Shown piece after piece: positions 8,926-17,971 of a stretch of 64,000 nt of DNA. The notes beneath the pieces are model-generated. The model did not search any database and was not told where the DNA came from. It saw only the letters and a list, made by a program, of their open reading frames with translations. The translations under genes were made by a program, and so were the position numbers. Source of the DNA: Streptacidiphilus albus JL83 (GTDB taxonomy: Bacteria > Actinomycetota > Actinomycetes > Streptomycetales > Streptomycetaceae); the NCBI RefSeq assembly GCF_000744705.1, contig NZ_JQML01000001.1, positions 6,644,017 to 6,708,016 of the forward strand, given 5' to 3'. Numbering within the stretch: the stretch's first letter is position 1; each line of letters starts with the position of its first letter.

Positions 8926-10590
8926 ATGGCGGGTTCCAGCCGTAAGAAGAGTGACAACCCGTCGGGTGCAGGCGCGGGTGCGGGTTCGCTCCCGGCCGAC
9001 TTCGACCTGGAGACGCTGTACGGCGCGGTCGGCGGGCGCGACGAGGCCGAGGAGGAGGACGAGCTGATCATCGTGCCTCCGGTGCGGCTGCTGCCGCGCG
9101 AGGAGCTGGCCGCGGCGGCGCTGGGCGTGCCGCTGCTCTCGGCCGCGATCCGGCTGGCGCGCTGGATCACGCCGTTCCGCCCGGTCGACGAGTGGGGCGA
9201 GCTGGGCTCGGAGCTGGAGACCCAGGCCGCGATGGACCTGGACCTGGTGCCCGAGGACGGCGACGCCGACGTCGCGCTCGGCAAGGTCGCCGCGGCCTGG
9301 GCGCTGGCGGTGGACCTGGAGCTGATCCGGGTCGGCGACGCCGACCCGGCGAGCGGTGAGGGCGAGGGCGAGGTCGCTCGCCCCGGCGCCGAGCTGGAGG
9401 TACTGGAGCGCGGCGACACCGACAGCGTGCTGGAGGCATGGGAGACCGCCGCCTCGATCGTCGCCGGGACGGCCGTCGAGGCCGAGATCGACCTGGGCGT
9501 CGAGCCGCCGGCCGAGGCCGCCGCCAAGGACCCGGACGAGGAGACCGAGAGCGAGTACGCCGAGCTGGAGGAGGCCCGCGAGGAGACCCAGGGCCTGCTG
9601 GACGACGCCCTCCAGGTGCTCTACGAGACCCGTGCCTTCGCCGCCACCGAGGCCGAGCAGACGATTCCGCTGGGCGTCCTGGCCGCGCTGCTGGTGGTCC
9701 CGGACGGCCAGGAGCCGGACGCGGAGATGCTGGGCGACATCACCTCGGTGATGGTCACCCTCGACCCGATGCTGCAGGACCTCGCCGACATCGGAATGCT
9801 GGAGTACCGCCCGATCGACCCGACCCTCTTCGCCGAGGGCGAGGGCGAGGGCGAGGAGGAGGAGCCCGGCCCGGACACCGCCGTCCCCGAGGTCGACGCC
9901 GAGCAGGCCGCCCGCTTCGGGCTGGCCCGGCTCACCCCGCTCGGCGTCCACGGCGTCCGGCAGTGGCTGCTGGAGGACGGCTACGACGCGCCGCTGGTCG
10001 GGGTGCACGCCCAGGGCGACGCGGCCGAGCTGCTGGAGGGGATCTGCGGCTCCGCCAATGTGCTGCCCGAGGAGGAGATCCGGGAGTGGCTGAGCGGCCG
10101 TGAGCCGCTGCTCGCCGCCACCGAGCTGCTGGCAGCCGCGCGCGGCAACGACTTCGTGGCCCCGATCCGGCGGATGTTCTGCGCCCGCGCGCTGGACCAC
10201 CTCGGCGGCCCGGCCGAGCCCTCCGTCCGCGCGGTGCTGGCCGACCCGGAGCTGGGCGGCCTGGCCACCGCGTGGCTGACGGCCCAGGGCGCGACCGGTC
10301 TGCCGGAGCTCAGCCCGGACGTCCGGCTGTGGAACACCATCGACACGGTCGCCGCGCACCTCATCGACTCGGCCGAGCGGGAGCAGGTCTTCCGCGAGCT
10401 GGTGGTCGAGGTGACCGGGGGACGCCCGAGCACGGCCCTCTTCGCCGAGCTCTGGCGGGTCGACCACCCGTACACCACGGCCGTGCTGGACGCGATCGGC
10501 GAGGTCCACCCGGACAAGGCCACCGCCAAGGAGGCCCGCAAGGCCGCCTACAAGGCCAGGTCCAAGGCCGGTTCCCAGCAGCAGGGCTGA
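8926..10590 (+). CDS. Hypothetical acidic protein
   Basis: 554 aa from ATG 8926, preceded by AGGGAG at 8911; in-frame starts from 8854 lack a ribosome site. I do not recognise the family. It is strongly acidic with Glu/Gly-rich linkers near residues 145 and 310, an Asp/Glu-rich patch at about 40-50, and a mostly helical, Ala/Leu-rich remainder ending in a Lys/Ala-rich tail. No signal peptide or membrane segment. The acetyltransferase starts 4 nt after its stop, so the two probably share a transcript. Confidence 0.75.
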   Translation: MAGSSRKKSDNPSGAGAGAGSLPADFDLETLYGAVGGRDEAEEEDELIIVPPVRLLPREELAAAALGVPLLSAAIRLARWITPFRPVDEWGELGSELETQAAMDLDLVPEDGDADVALGKVAAAWALAVDLELIRVGDADPASGEGEGEVARPGAELEVLERGDTDSVLEAWETAASIVAGTAVEAEIDLGVEPPAEAAAKDPDEETESEYAELEEAREETQGLLDDALQVLYETRAFAATEAEQTIPLGVLAALLVVPDGQEPDAEMLGDITSVMVTLDPMLQDLADIGMLEYRPIDPTLFAEGEGEGEEEEPGPDTAVPEVDAEQAARFGLARLTPLGVHGVRQWLLEDGYDAPLVGVHAQGDAAELLEGICGSANVLPEEEIREWLSGREPLLAATELLAAARGNDFVAPIRRMFCARALDHLGGPAEPSVRAVLADPELGGLATAWLTAQGATGLPELSPDVRLWNTIDTVAAHLIDSAEREQVFRELVVEVTGGRPSTALFAELWRVDHPYTTAVLDAIGEVHPDKATAKEARKAAYKARSKAGSQQQG

Positions 10591-10594
10591 GGGC

Positions 10595-11098
10595 GTGGAC
10601 GCGGTACGGATCCGGCCGGCGACGGTCGCCGACGCGGCGGCCGTCGCCGCGATCCACCGGGACGCGCGGGCGGCGGCCATGCCCTACCTTCCGCTGCAGC
10701 GGCGCACCCTGGACGAGGTGACCCGCTGGGTCGCGGAGGTCGTGCTCCGCGAGTCGCGGGTCTGGGTCGCGGTGCGCGCGGCCGACGGCGCGGCTGCGGA
10801 CGGTGCCGAGGAGGTCATCGGCTACGCCGCGCTGGAGGGGGAGCTGCTCGACAAGCTCTATCTCCGCCCCGACCTGCGCCGCCGGGGCGTCGGCTCGCTG
10901 CTCCTCGACGAGCTCGCCCGGCACAGCCCGGGCGGGCTCACCCTCCAGGTCTTCGAACTCAACACCGAGGCCCGCGCCTTCTACCGGCGCCACGGCTTCA
11001 CCGTCGTCGGGCGCGGCGACGGCAGCGGGAACATGGAGGGACTGCCGGAGCTGACCCTGCGCCGGGAGCCCGCCGGGGAGCCACGTGTGATGCGGTAG
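10595..11098 (+). CDS. GNAT family N-acetyltransferase
   Basis: 167 aa acetyl-CoA dependent transferase. The acetyl-CoA loop is RPDLRRRGVGSLLLDEL and the C-terminal GNAT end is LNTEARAFYRRHGFTVVGRG. The N-terminus VRIRPATVADAAAVAAIHRD is typical. GTG 10595 begins 4 nt after the upstream gene. Substrate cannot be told from the sequence. Confidence 0.9.
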   Translation: MDAVRIRPATVADAAAVAAIHRDARAAAMPYLPLQRRTLDEVTRWVAEVVLRESRVWVAVRAADGAAADGAEEVIGYAALEGELLDKLYLRPDLRRRGVGSLLLDELARHSPGGLTLQVFELNTEARAFYRRHGFTVVGRGDGSGNMEGLPELTLRREPAGEPRVMR

Positions 11099-11311
11099 TG
11101 TGACCGTCGCACCATCGGCTTGAGCTCCATCGGCTCCGGCCCCGGACACACCGTCGTCACGAGCCGCCGAGGCCGTGGCCTCCCCGAGGAGGTGGGACCC
11201 GTCAACGCTGGACGCAACCGGGTGCTCGCCCCCTGCGGCCCTCTGACCCGCCGGTCCTGACCGGCTCCGGGTCGGCCGCACGAGCGCCCTTCGGTTTCCC
11301 GAGAGGCCCTC

Positions 11312-12148
11312 ATGACCGTCTTTCCGTCTTCCCTTCCGTCCTCCTCCGCTGATCTCGCCGTCGTCTCCAGGCTGCGCGCCGCCGGCTGCGTCTTCGCCGA
11401 GGAGGAGGCCCGGCTGCTCGTCGCCGCCGCCGACACCCCCGCCGAGCTCGACGCCATGGTCGAGCGGAGGGTGGTCGGACTACCCCTCGAACATGTCATC
11501 GGCTGGGCCGAGTTCTGCGGCCTGCGGGTGTCCGTCGACCCCGGGGTGTTCGTGCCCCGGGTCCGCACCGGCTTCCTGGTCGAACAGGCCCTGACCGCCG
11601 CCCGCGGTCTGCCCGAACCGGTCGTGGTGGACCTCTGCTGCGGCTCCGGCGCGGTCGGCGCCGCGCTGCTGGCGGCGCTGGACGGGATCGAGCTCCACGC
11701 CGTCGACATAGACCCCGCCGCGGTGCGCTGCGCCCGCCGCAACATCGGCGACGGCGGCCGGGTCCACCAGGGCGACCTGTACCGGCCGCTGCCCGCCGGG
11801 CTGCGCGGCCGGGTCGACGTGCTGGTCGCCAACGCTCCCTACGTCCCCACCGACGCCATCGGCCTGCTGCCGGCCGAGGCCCGGATCCACGAGGCCAGGG
11901 TGGCACTCGACGGCGGCGCCGACGGGCTGGACATCCAGCGCCGGGTCGCGGCGGCGGCGCTGGACTGGCTCGCCCCCGGCGGGCAGCTGCTGGTGGAGAC
12001 GAGTGACCGTCAGGCCCCGTACTCGGTGCAGGCGTTCACCGCCGGCGGGCTGACCGCCCGGGTGCTCGCCGACGAGGAGCTGGACGCCACGGTGGTCGTC
12101 GGCGGCAGGAGCGGCAGCAGCACGGCGAAAGTCATGCCAACCACATAG
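11312..12148 (+). CDS. HemK/PrmC-like protein N5-glutamine methyltransferase
   Basis: SAM-dependent methyltransferase, 278 aa. The SAM-binding motif I is VVDLCCGSGAVGAALLAAL. The catalytic block is NAPYVP rather than NPPY, as in the actinobacterial 'putative protein N5-glutamine methyltransferase' branch, so release-factor methylation is less certain than for true PrmC. GHVI-like hydrophobic segment and FVPRVRTGFLVE precede motif I. It is preceded by 213 nt without a gene or clear signal. Confidence 0.85.
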   Translation: MTVFPSSLPSSSADLAVVSRLRAAGCVFAEEEARLLVAAADTPAELDAMVERRVVGLPLEHVIGWAEFCGLRVSVDPGVFVPRVRTGFLVEQALTAARGLPEPVVVDLCCGSGAVGAALLAALDGIELHAVDIDPAAVRCARRNIGDGGRVHQGDLYRPLPAGLRGRVDVLVANAPYVPTDAIGLLPAEARIHEARVALDGGADGLDIQRRVAAAALDWLAPGGQLLVETSDRQAPYSVQAFTAGGLTARVLADEELDATVVVGGRSGSSTAKVMPTT

Positions 12149-12234
12149 TCGACCCGATCGGACCACTGCCTCTGGCCGCTGATGCTCCGTAGGGTGGTCG
12201 TAGGGAACCGACCACACCTGGAGGGGACGTCGGC

Positions 12235-13377
12235 GTGCAGTACGGGAGCGGTAGCTGGGGTTTCGATGACCCGCGTGACATCTGGTACGAACTCGCCCTG
12301 GCCGATCTGCGCAGCCTGGGCAGACGCGGCTTCCGGCTCTACGGACCCACCGCGCCGCTGCTGTCCTCGCCCACGCTGGCCTCCTGGGAGCGGCACAACA
12401 GCGAACTGGTGCTGGTGGTCCTGGCCCACGGCGAGCACTTCGCCCCCGAGGGGCCCTACGTCCAGGTGCAGACCGCCTCGGCGGCGGCCGGACAGCGCTC
12501 GTCCTCGTTGCACGACGTCATCGAGGACGAGCGCGACCGGCTCTACGAGCACGCCGGGATCGACGAGGGCGAGTACCGGGACCTGCCGGTGGAGTCCGAG
12601 CCCTGGTTCACCATCGACGGGATCCCGGTCCGGGCCGCGCTGCGGGTCGAGGGCAGGCTGTGGGCCGCCCGGCTGAGCCTGGGCGGTCCGGACTGCCCGC
12701 TGCTCAGCCGCGGCGGCGAGCCGGTGACGCTCACCGTGACCGGGCGCGGGGTCGCCCCGGACCGGGTCGGGCTGCGCACCGTCGAGGACCTGGAGCCCTA
12801 TGCGGTGGGGCGGCAGGAACGGTTGGCCGCGCTGGCGGCGCGCCGCTCCCAGCGCCGGGGGCCGAGTGGGCCGGAGCAGCCGGAGCCGGTCGGTCTCGAC
12901 GCCCACCGGCGGCTGGTGGAGTACTCGGTGCAGCATGCGCTGCGGGTCGAGGCGGCGCTGGAGTCGGGGCATCCGCCGCGCGAGCCGCGCTCCGGCCGCG
13001 AGGACGACTCGGCGCTGTGGGAGAGCGCGGTGCGGCAGCAGATGCGGCTGGCCGGGGAGGAGCGCGCGGCGGCCAACGACGCGGTGACCGCGCTGGTCAA
13101 CCAGATGGTGCAGCTCGCCCGGCGGGTGGACTGGTTCCCCGGCTCGCCGGACGCCAGGGCGGCGGTGGAGGAGAGCATCCGCTACACGGTCTTCGACAGC
13201 GAGGTCGCCAGCGTGGACGCCCAACGGGCCTGGCGCGCCCAGTGGTCCCGGCACGACTTCCCCTCCGACCGCCGCGGCCCCGACCGGCGCGAACGGCAGG
13301 AGCAGCAGATCGAGGCGGACGCGCAGTGGCTGGGGCTGTGGCAGAACTGGCGGGAACGGCTGGCGGCGGGCGGCTGA
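12235..13377 (+). CDS. Hypothetical actinobacterial protein
   Basis: 380 aa from GTG 12235, with GGAGGGGAC 10 nt upstream. No family recognised. The N-terminal 180 residues look globular (IWYELALADLRSLGRRGFRL, EPWFTIDGIPVRAALRVEG); the C-terminal half is helical, Arg/Glu-rich and probably coiled. No signal peptide, membrane segment or metal motif. It converges on the pucR-like gene, with only 7 nt between the stops. Confidence 0.75.
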   Translation: MQYGSGSWGFDDPRDIWYELALADLRSLGRRGFRLYGPTAPLLSSPTLASWERHNSELVLVVLAHGEHFAPEGPYVQVQTASAAAGQRSSSLHDVIEDERDRLYEHAGIDEGEYRDLPVESEPWFTIDGIPVRAALRVEGRLWAARLSLGGPDCPLLSRGGEPVTLTVTGRGVAPDRVGLRTVEDLEPYAVGRQERLAALAARRSQRRGPSGPEQPEPVGLDAHRRLVEYSVQHALRVEAALESGHPPREPRSGREDDSALWESAVRQQMRLAGEERAAANDAVTALVNQMVQLARRVDWFPGSPDARAAVEESIRYTVFDSEVASVDAQRAWRAQWSRHDFPSDRRGPDRRERQEQQIEADAQWLGLWQNWRERLAAGG

Positions 13378-13384
13378 CGCCGGA

Positions 13385-15010
13385 TCAGTCCGGCGGCAGC
13401 CGCAGCTGGAGCATGGCCAGCAGCCGTTGCTCGGGGCGGCCCAGGTCGAGACCGGTGAGCTGCTCCGCGCGGCGGACCCGGTAGCGCAGGGTGTTGGGGT
13501 GGATGTGCAGCCCCTCCGCCGCCGCCCGGACGTCGCCGAAGGCGTCCAGCCAGGCGAGCACGGACTCGGTCAACTGCCGGTTGTCGCGCGCCAACCGGGT
13601 CAGCCGGGGGTCGCGGACGGCGGGGTTGGCGGCGAGCAGCACCAGGGTCTCGCCGACCAGGACCTCGGCCAGGACCTCCGGCAGCGCCGCCACCTCGGCG
13701 TCGACCCGGCCCGCGGCCATCGCGTCCAGCACCCGGTCAGCCTCGTGCCGGGAGGCGGGGGCGGCCTCCAGGCCGGCCACCACCCGGCCGACCGCGCCGC
13801 GCAGCCGGGTGTCCAGGTGGCGGCGGGCGGTCTCGGTGATCTCCTGGGCCCAGCCGAGCAGCGCGGTCGGGGCGAGGCCGCGCGGCAGGTCGGGCAGCAG
13901 CACGTAGACCCGGTCGCCGATGGGGGTGACCAGGGCGTTGCGGTGCCGGGCGGCGGCATGGACCGAGACCAGGCCGATGGTCTCGCCGCGCGCCGGATCC
14001 ATCGACCCGGGCAGGCTGAAGCCCAGCACCGCAGCCGGCCTGGTCAGGCCGAGGTTGAGGTGACCGGCCAGCGACTGGGGCCCGGTGGCGCCGTCCAGCA
14101 GGCCGGTCAGCAGGGTCCGGGTGAGCCGGAGGTCGGCGTCGGGTTCCCGGCGGGGGCGGACCAGGTGCAGCGCGGCGACCCGGGCCGCGCCGAGCAGCGT
14201 CTGGTCGGCGCGTTCGGCCAGCGGGGTGGAGCCCTCCTGGACCCAGATGGTGCCCAGCTGCCGGTCGCCGGAGCGGATGCCGATGGCGAGCCGGCGGCGC
14301 AGCCCGAGATCCGGGTGCGCGTCGATCGCCACCACCGCGTCCGAGCTGCGCAGTTGCTGGAAGACGCCCCAGCCGCGCAGCGCGGCGAGGTAGGGCTCCG
14401 GGCCCTGCCAGCCGAGGATGGTGAGCCGCCGCAGGTCGTCGACCTCGTCGGAGTCGGCGGAGCGCGAGTAGGCGAGGACCCGGTTGGCGGTGTCCTCGAT
14501 GGAGACGATGCCGCCGGTGAGCACGGCCGTGGTCTGTGCCAGGGCGAAGAGGTCGCCCTCGTCCGGCCCCTCGCCGGGCCGACTGGGCTGGACGCTGCCG
14601 AGGACGGCGCGGGCCAGCGCGTCCAGGTGCCCCCAGCGGACCAGCGGGCCGACGGACAGCAGCGCGATCCCGGCCTCCTCGGCGGCCTCCCGCAGCGGGC
14701 CGGTGGCGGCAGGGCCGTCCTGGCCCTTGACCGCGACCGCGGCGGCGCCGTCCCGGCCGGCGGCGCGCAGCACCGGGAGCGCGGCGCGGCCCCGGACGCC
14801 GAGGGCGAGCACCAGGTCGCCGGGCCTGGCCGCCGGGGGCTCCTCGGGGTCGGTCAGCGCGATCCCGCCGACCTGGACGTCCAGCCCGGCCGGCGCGCAC
14901 TGGAGTTCCACCACCGGCTCGCCCAGTGACATCAGCAGGTGCCGGAGGGTCACCCCGCGCGCGGTGGGCTCGCCGTAGCCGGGCTCGCCGCCGGGCGGTT
15001 CTGTACTCAT
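13385..15010 (-). CDS. PucR-family regulator of proline catabolism
   Basis: 541 aa from ATG 15010 (GAGGG ribosome site). The N-terminal PucR purine/ligand domain (VTLRHLLMSLGEPVVELQ) is followed by a GGDEF-like middle domain and the C-terminal PucR HTH: VRAAAEGLHIHPNTLRYRVRRA. Divergence from P5C dehydrogenase and proline dehydrogenase suggests it activates them in response to proline, as PutR-like PucR proteins do. The target is inferred from position. Confidence 0.88.
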   Translation of the reverse strand: MSTEPPGGEPGYGEPTARGVTLRHLLMSLGEPVVELQCAPAGLDVQVGGIALTDPEEPPAARPGDLVLALGVRGRAALPVLRAAGRDGAAAVAVKGQDGPAATGPLREAAEEAGIALLSVGPLVRWGHLDALARAVLGSVQPSRPGEGPDEGDLFALAQTTAVLTGGIVSIEDTANRVLAYSRSADSDEVDDLRRLTILGWQGPEPYLAALRGWGVFQQLRSSDAVVAIDAHPDLGLRRRLAIGIRSGDRQLGTIWVQEGSTPLAERADQTLLGAARVAALHLVRPRREPDADLRLTRTLLTGLLDGATGPQSLAGHLNLGLTRPAAVLGFSLPGSMDPARGETIGLVSVHAAARHRNALVTPIGDRVYVLLPDLPRGLAPTALLGWAQEITETARRHLDTRLRGAVGRVVAGLEAAPASRHEADRVLDAMAAGRVDAEVAALPEVLAEVLVGETLVLLAANPAVRDPRLTRLARDNRQLTESVLAWLDAFGDVRAAAEGLHIHPNTLRYRVRRAEQLTGLDLGRPEQRLLAMLQLRLPPD

Positions 15011-15029
15011 GGTGGCCCTCGGGGTTGGC

Positions 15030-15071
15030 CGGTCGGACAGGAGTGTGCTCAAGATGTTAGTCGGTCGGACA
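15030..15071. promoter_or_regulatory. Direct repeats in the divergent pucR-like/pruA promoter
   Basis: CGGTCGGACA occurs twice (15030-15039 and 15062-15071), 32 bp or about three helical turns apart, in the gap between the regulator and the dehydrogenase gene. Same-face spacing is expected for a dimeric activator. Candidate operator only. Confidence 0.5.
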
Positions 15072-15147
15072 AATACGCCGGGCCGGGCGCGGCCCTAACG
15101 TCGAGGTGACGCCAGACCCACGAACGTCGACACCGAGGAGAGCGCAC

Positions 15148-16779
15148 GTGTTGGATGCTGTGACCCGGATTCCCGCACCGGTGAACGAGCCGGTGCACAG
15201 CTATGCACCGGGCAGCCCGGAGCGTGCGCGACTGGAGGCCGAGCTGAAGCGCCTCGGCGGACAGGAACCGGTCGAGCTGACCATGGCCATCGACGGCGAG
15301 CGCCGCCTGGGCCGGGGCGAGCCGATCGACGTGGTCCAGCCGCACCGGCACGCGGCCGTACTCGGCACCATGCGCAACGCCACCCGCGAGGACGCCGAGG
15401 AGGCCGTGCAGGCCGCCCTCGCCGCCGCCCCCGCCTGGCGGGCGCTCTCCTTCGACGACCGGGCCGCGATCTTCCTCAAGGCCGCCGACCTGCTGGCCGG
15501 CCCCTGGCGCGAGACCCTGGCCGCCGCCACCATGCTCGGCCAGTCGAAGACCGCCCAGCAGGCCGAGATCGACACCCCCTGCGAGCTGGTCGACTTCTGG
15601 CGCTTCAACGTCCACTTCGCCCGGGAGATCCTGGCCGAGCAGCCGGAGTCCTCGCCGGGCGTCTGGAACCGCAGCGACCACCGGCCGCTGGAGGGCTTCG
15701 TCTACGCGATCACGCCCTTCAACTTCACCGCGATCGCCGGCAACCTGCCGACCGCGCCCGCGCTGATGGGCAACACCGTGGTCTGGAAGCCGTCCCCGAC
15801 CCAGCAGTTCGCGGCGCACCTGCTGATGGACCTGCTGGAGGAGGCCGGGCTGCCGGCCGGTGTGATCAACATGGTGACCGGCGACGGCCTGGCCGTCTCC
15901 GAGGTCGCGCTGCACCACCGCGACCTGGCCGGCATCCACTTCACCGGCTCCACCGCGACCTTCCAGCACCTGTGGCGCACGGTCGGCGAGAACATCACGA
16001 ACTACCGCAGCTACCCGCGCCTGGTCGGCGAGACCGGCGGCAAGGACTTCCTGGTCGCCCACCCCTCGGCCGACCCGGCGGCGCTGCGCACCCTGCTGAC
16101 CCGGGGCGCCTTCGAGTACCAGGGCCAGAAGTGCTCGGCGCTGTCCCGCGCCTACATCCCCGCCTCGCTCTGGGCGGAGATCAAGGACGGCCTCCGGGAC
16201 GAGGTGCAGGGGCTCACCATGGGCGACGTCACCGACCTCGGCAACTTCCTCAGCGCCGTCATCGACGCCCGGGCCTTCGCTAAGAACAAGGCCGCGCTCG
16301 ACCGCGCGGCGGCCGACCCGCAGGTGGAGGTGCTGGCCGGCGGCGGCTACGACGACTCGGTCGGCTACTTCGTCCGGCCTACCGTGCTGGTCTGCGCGGA
16401 CCCGACGGCCGAGTACTTCCGGGACGAGTACTTCGGCCCGATCCTCTCCGTCCACGTCTTCGACGACGCCCGGTACGAGGAGGTGCTGGACCTGGTCGAC
16501 TCGGCCTCCGGCTACGCGCTGACCGGCTCGGTGATCGCCCGGGACCGGGCCGTGATCGCGTCGACCATGGAGCGGCTGCGCTTCACGGCCGGCAACTTCT
16601 ACATCAACGACAAGCCGACCGGCGCCGTCGTCGGCCAGCAGCCCTTCGGCGGCGGTCGCGCCTCCGGGACCAATGACAAGGCCGGCTCGGCGCAGAACCT
16701 GCTGCGCTGGACGTCGACCCGCTCCATCAAGGAGACCTTCGTCCCGCCGACCGACTACCGGTACCCGCACCAGGGCTGA
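15148..16779 (+). CDS. pruA: L-glutamate gamma-semialdehyde (P5C) dehydrogenase
   Basis: Second step of proline degradation: oxidises glutamate semialdehyde to glutamate with NAD+. 543 aa, the usual size of stand-alone P5C dehydrogenases. Catalytic Cys is in EYQGQKCSALSRAYIP, the NAD loop in HFTGSTATFQHLW, and the general-base Glu in RLVGETGGKDF. GTG 15148 is chosen for the GAGGAG at 15135. A 15-bp hairpin separates it from the proline dehydrogenase gene. Confidence 0.94.
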   Translation: MLDAVTRIPAPVNEPVHSYAPGSPERARLEAELKRLGGQEPVELTMAIDGERRLGRGEPIDVVQPHRHAAVLGTMRNATREDAEEAVQAALAAAPAWRALSFDDRAAIFLKAADLLAGPWRETLAAATMLGQSKTAQQAEIDTPCELVDFWRFNVHFAREILAEQPESSPGVWNRSDHRPLEGFVYAITPFNFTAIAGNLPTAPALMGNTVVWKPSPTQQFAAHLLMDLLEEAGLPAGVINMVTGDGLAVSEVALHHRDLAGIHFTGSTATFQHLWRTVGENITNYRSYPRLVGETGGKDFLVAHPSADPAALRTLLTRGAFEYQGQKCSALSRAYIPASLWAEIKDGLRDEVQGLTMGDVTDLGNFLSAVIDARAFAKNKAALDRAAADPQVEVLAGGGYDDSVGYFVRPTVLVCADPTAEYFRDEYFGPILSVHVFDDARYEEVLDLVDSASGYALTGSVIARDRAVIASTMERLRFTAGNFYINDKPTGAVVGQQPFGGGRASGTNDKAGSAQNLLRWTSTRSIKETFVPPTDYRYPHQG

Positions 16780-16798
16780 CGTCCCGTCGGTCCGACCC

Positions 16799-16835
16799 GG
16801 GCGCCGCGCCCCCAGCCCCCGGGGGCGCGGCGCCC
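16799..16835 (+). terminator. Intercistronic hairpin between pruA and proline dehydrogenase
   Basis: Perfect 15-bp stem GGGCGCCGCGCCCCC / GGGGGCGCGGCGCCC with a 7-nt loop and no T-run. It lies between two genes of one pathway, so it may act as a partial terminator or mRNA stabiliser that sets their ratio. Confidence 0.65.
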
Positions 16836-16884
16836 ACCCCCACCCCCACCTGCCCGCGCCCCGCGCCCCTGCCCAGGAGTGCAC

Positions 16885-17814
16885 ATGCTCCGTACCACTC
16901 TGCTCGCCGCCTCCCGCGCCCCGCGGGTCCGCCAGGTCATCGAGAAGCTTCCGCCCACCCGCGCCATCGTCCAGCGCTTCGTCGCCGGCGACCAGCTGGA
17001 GGACGCGGTCGCGGTCACCGACGCGCTGGTCGGCGGCGGGCGCCGGATCACCCTCGACCACCTCGGTGAGGACACCCGGGACGCCGCCCAGGCCGCCGAC
17101 ACCGCCGCCGCCTATGAGAAGCTGCTGGCCGCGCTCAAGGAGACCGGGCTCGCCGAGCGCGCCGAGGTCTCGGTGAAGCTCTCCGCGGTGGGGCAGTTCC
17201 TGCCCGCGGACGGCGCCCGGATCGCGCTGGACAACGCCCGCCGCATCTGCGAGGCCGCCGCCGACGCCGGGACCACGGTCACCCTGGACATGGAGGACCA
17301 CACCACCACCGACTCCACCCTCGGCATCGCCCGCGAGCTGCGCGCGGACTTCCCCTGGCTGGGCGTGGTGCTCCAGGCCTACCTGCACCGCACCGAGGCC
17401 GACTGCGCGGACCTGTCGAGTGCCGGCTCCCGGGTCCGGCTGTGCAAGGGCGCCTACCAGGAGCCCGCGTCGGTCGCCTTCCAGGGCAAGCGCGACGTCG
17501 ACCTCTCCTACGTGCGCTGCCTCAAGGTGCTGATGGCCGGCGAGGGCTACCCGATGGTCGCCTCGCACGACCCGCGCATGATCCGGATCGCCGGGCAGCT
17601 CGCCCAGTGGGAGGGCCGCGGGCTGGACACCTTCGAGTACCAGATGCTGTACGGCATCCGGCCCGAGGAGCAGGAGCGGCTCGTCGACACCGGCGCGACC
17701 ATGCGGATCTACCTGCCCTACGGCGGCGAGTGGTACGGCTACTTCATGCGCAGGCTGGCCGAGCGCCCGGCCAACCTGGCCTTCTTCCTCCGGGCGCTGG
17801 CCACCCGGGACTGA
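16885..17814 (+). CDS. Proline dehydrogenase (FAD)
   Basis: First step of proline catabolism: oxidises proline to P5C and passes electrons to the respiratory chain. 309 aa monofunctional form. The barrel motifs EVSVKLSAVGQFLP, VTLDMEDHTTTDSTL, RVRLCKGAYQEP and the substrate/FAD end YLPYGGEWYGYFMRRLAERP are present. ATG 16885 follows AGGAG at 16875. It is the last complete chromosomal gene before the prophage. Confidence 0.94.
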   Translation: MLRTTLLAASRAPRVRQVIEKLPPTRAIVQRFVAGDQLEDAVAVTDALVGGGRRITLDHLGEDTRDAAQAADTAAAYEKLLAALKETGLAERAEVSVKLSAVGQFLPADGARIALDNARRICEAAADAGTTVTLDMEDHTTTDSTLGIARELRADFPWLGVVLQAYLHRTEADCADLSSAGSRVRLCKGAYQEPASVAFQGKRDVDLSYVRCLKVLMAGEGYPMVASHDPRMIRIAGQLAQWEGRGLDTFEYQMLYGIRPEEQERLVDTGATMRIYLPYGGEWYGYFMRRLAERPANLAFFLRALATRD

Positions 17815-17815
17815 G

Positions 17816-17887
17816 TCAGTGCTCGAAGGCTACCCGCTTCACCTGCGGGAAGTCCTCAGGTTCTCGGGTCGGCGACTGCGGCAGTGA
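17816..17887 (-). pseudogene. 3' remnant of a host gene cut by prophage integration
   Basis: Reading left, a short frame ends in REPEDFPQVKRVAFEH and a stop just beyond the proline dehydrogenase stop. It closes after 23 codons. The charged natural-looking tail suggests the 3' end of a convergent host gene whose upstream part is now at the other prophage junction. The crossover would lie near 17860-17960. Inference from layout only. Confidence 0.4.
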
Positions 17888-17971
17888 TCATCCGAAGGTC
17901 GGACTAGCGAAAGATCCACTCCGGCCTGCGGGTGATCCAAAACGGCCCCGTAGAGCGTACGTAGAGATCCA

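Noticed and set aside
7828..10680. A 950-codon reverse open frame across sufU, sufT and the next genes
   Set aside because: It is antisense to well-supported genes and reads as Arg/Gly/Val low complexity; an artefact of high third-position GC.
15049..17568. An 839-codon reverse frame opposite pruA and proline dehydrogenase
   Set aside because: Antisense shadow of two clear enzymes, with no recognisable domain.
17815..17971. tRNA gene as attachment site at the left prophage end
   Set aside because: No cloverleaf can be drawn here; the remnant of a protein gene fits better.
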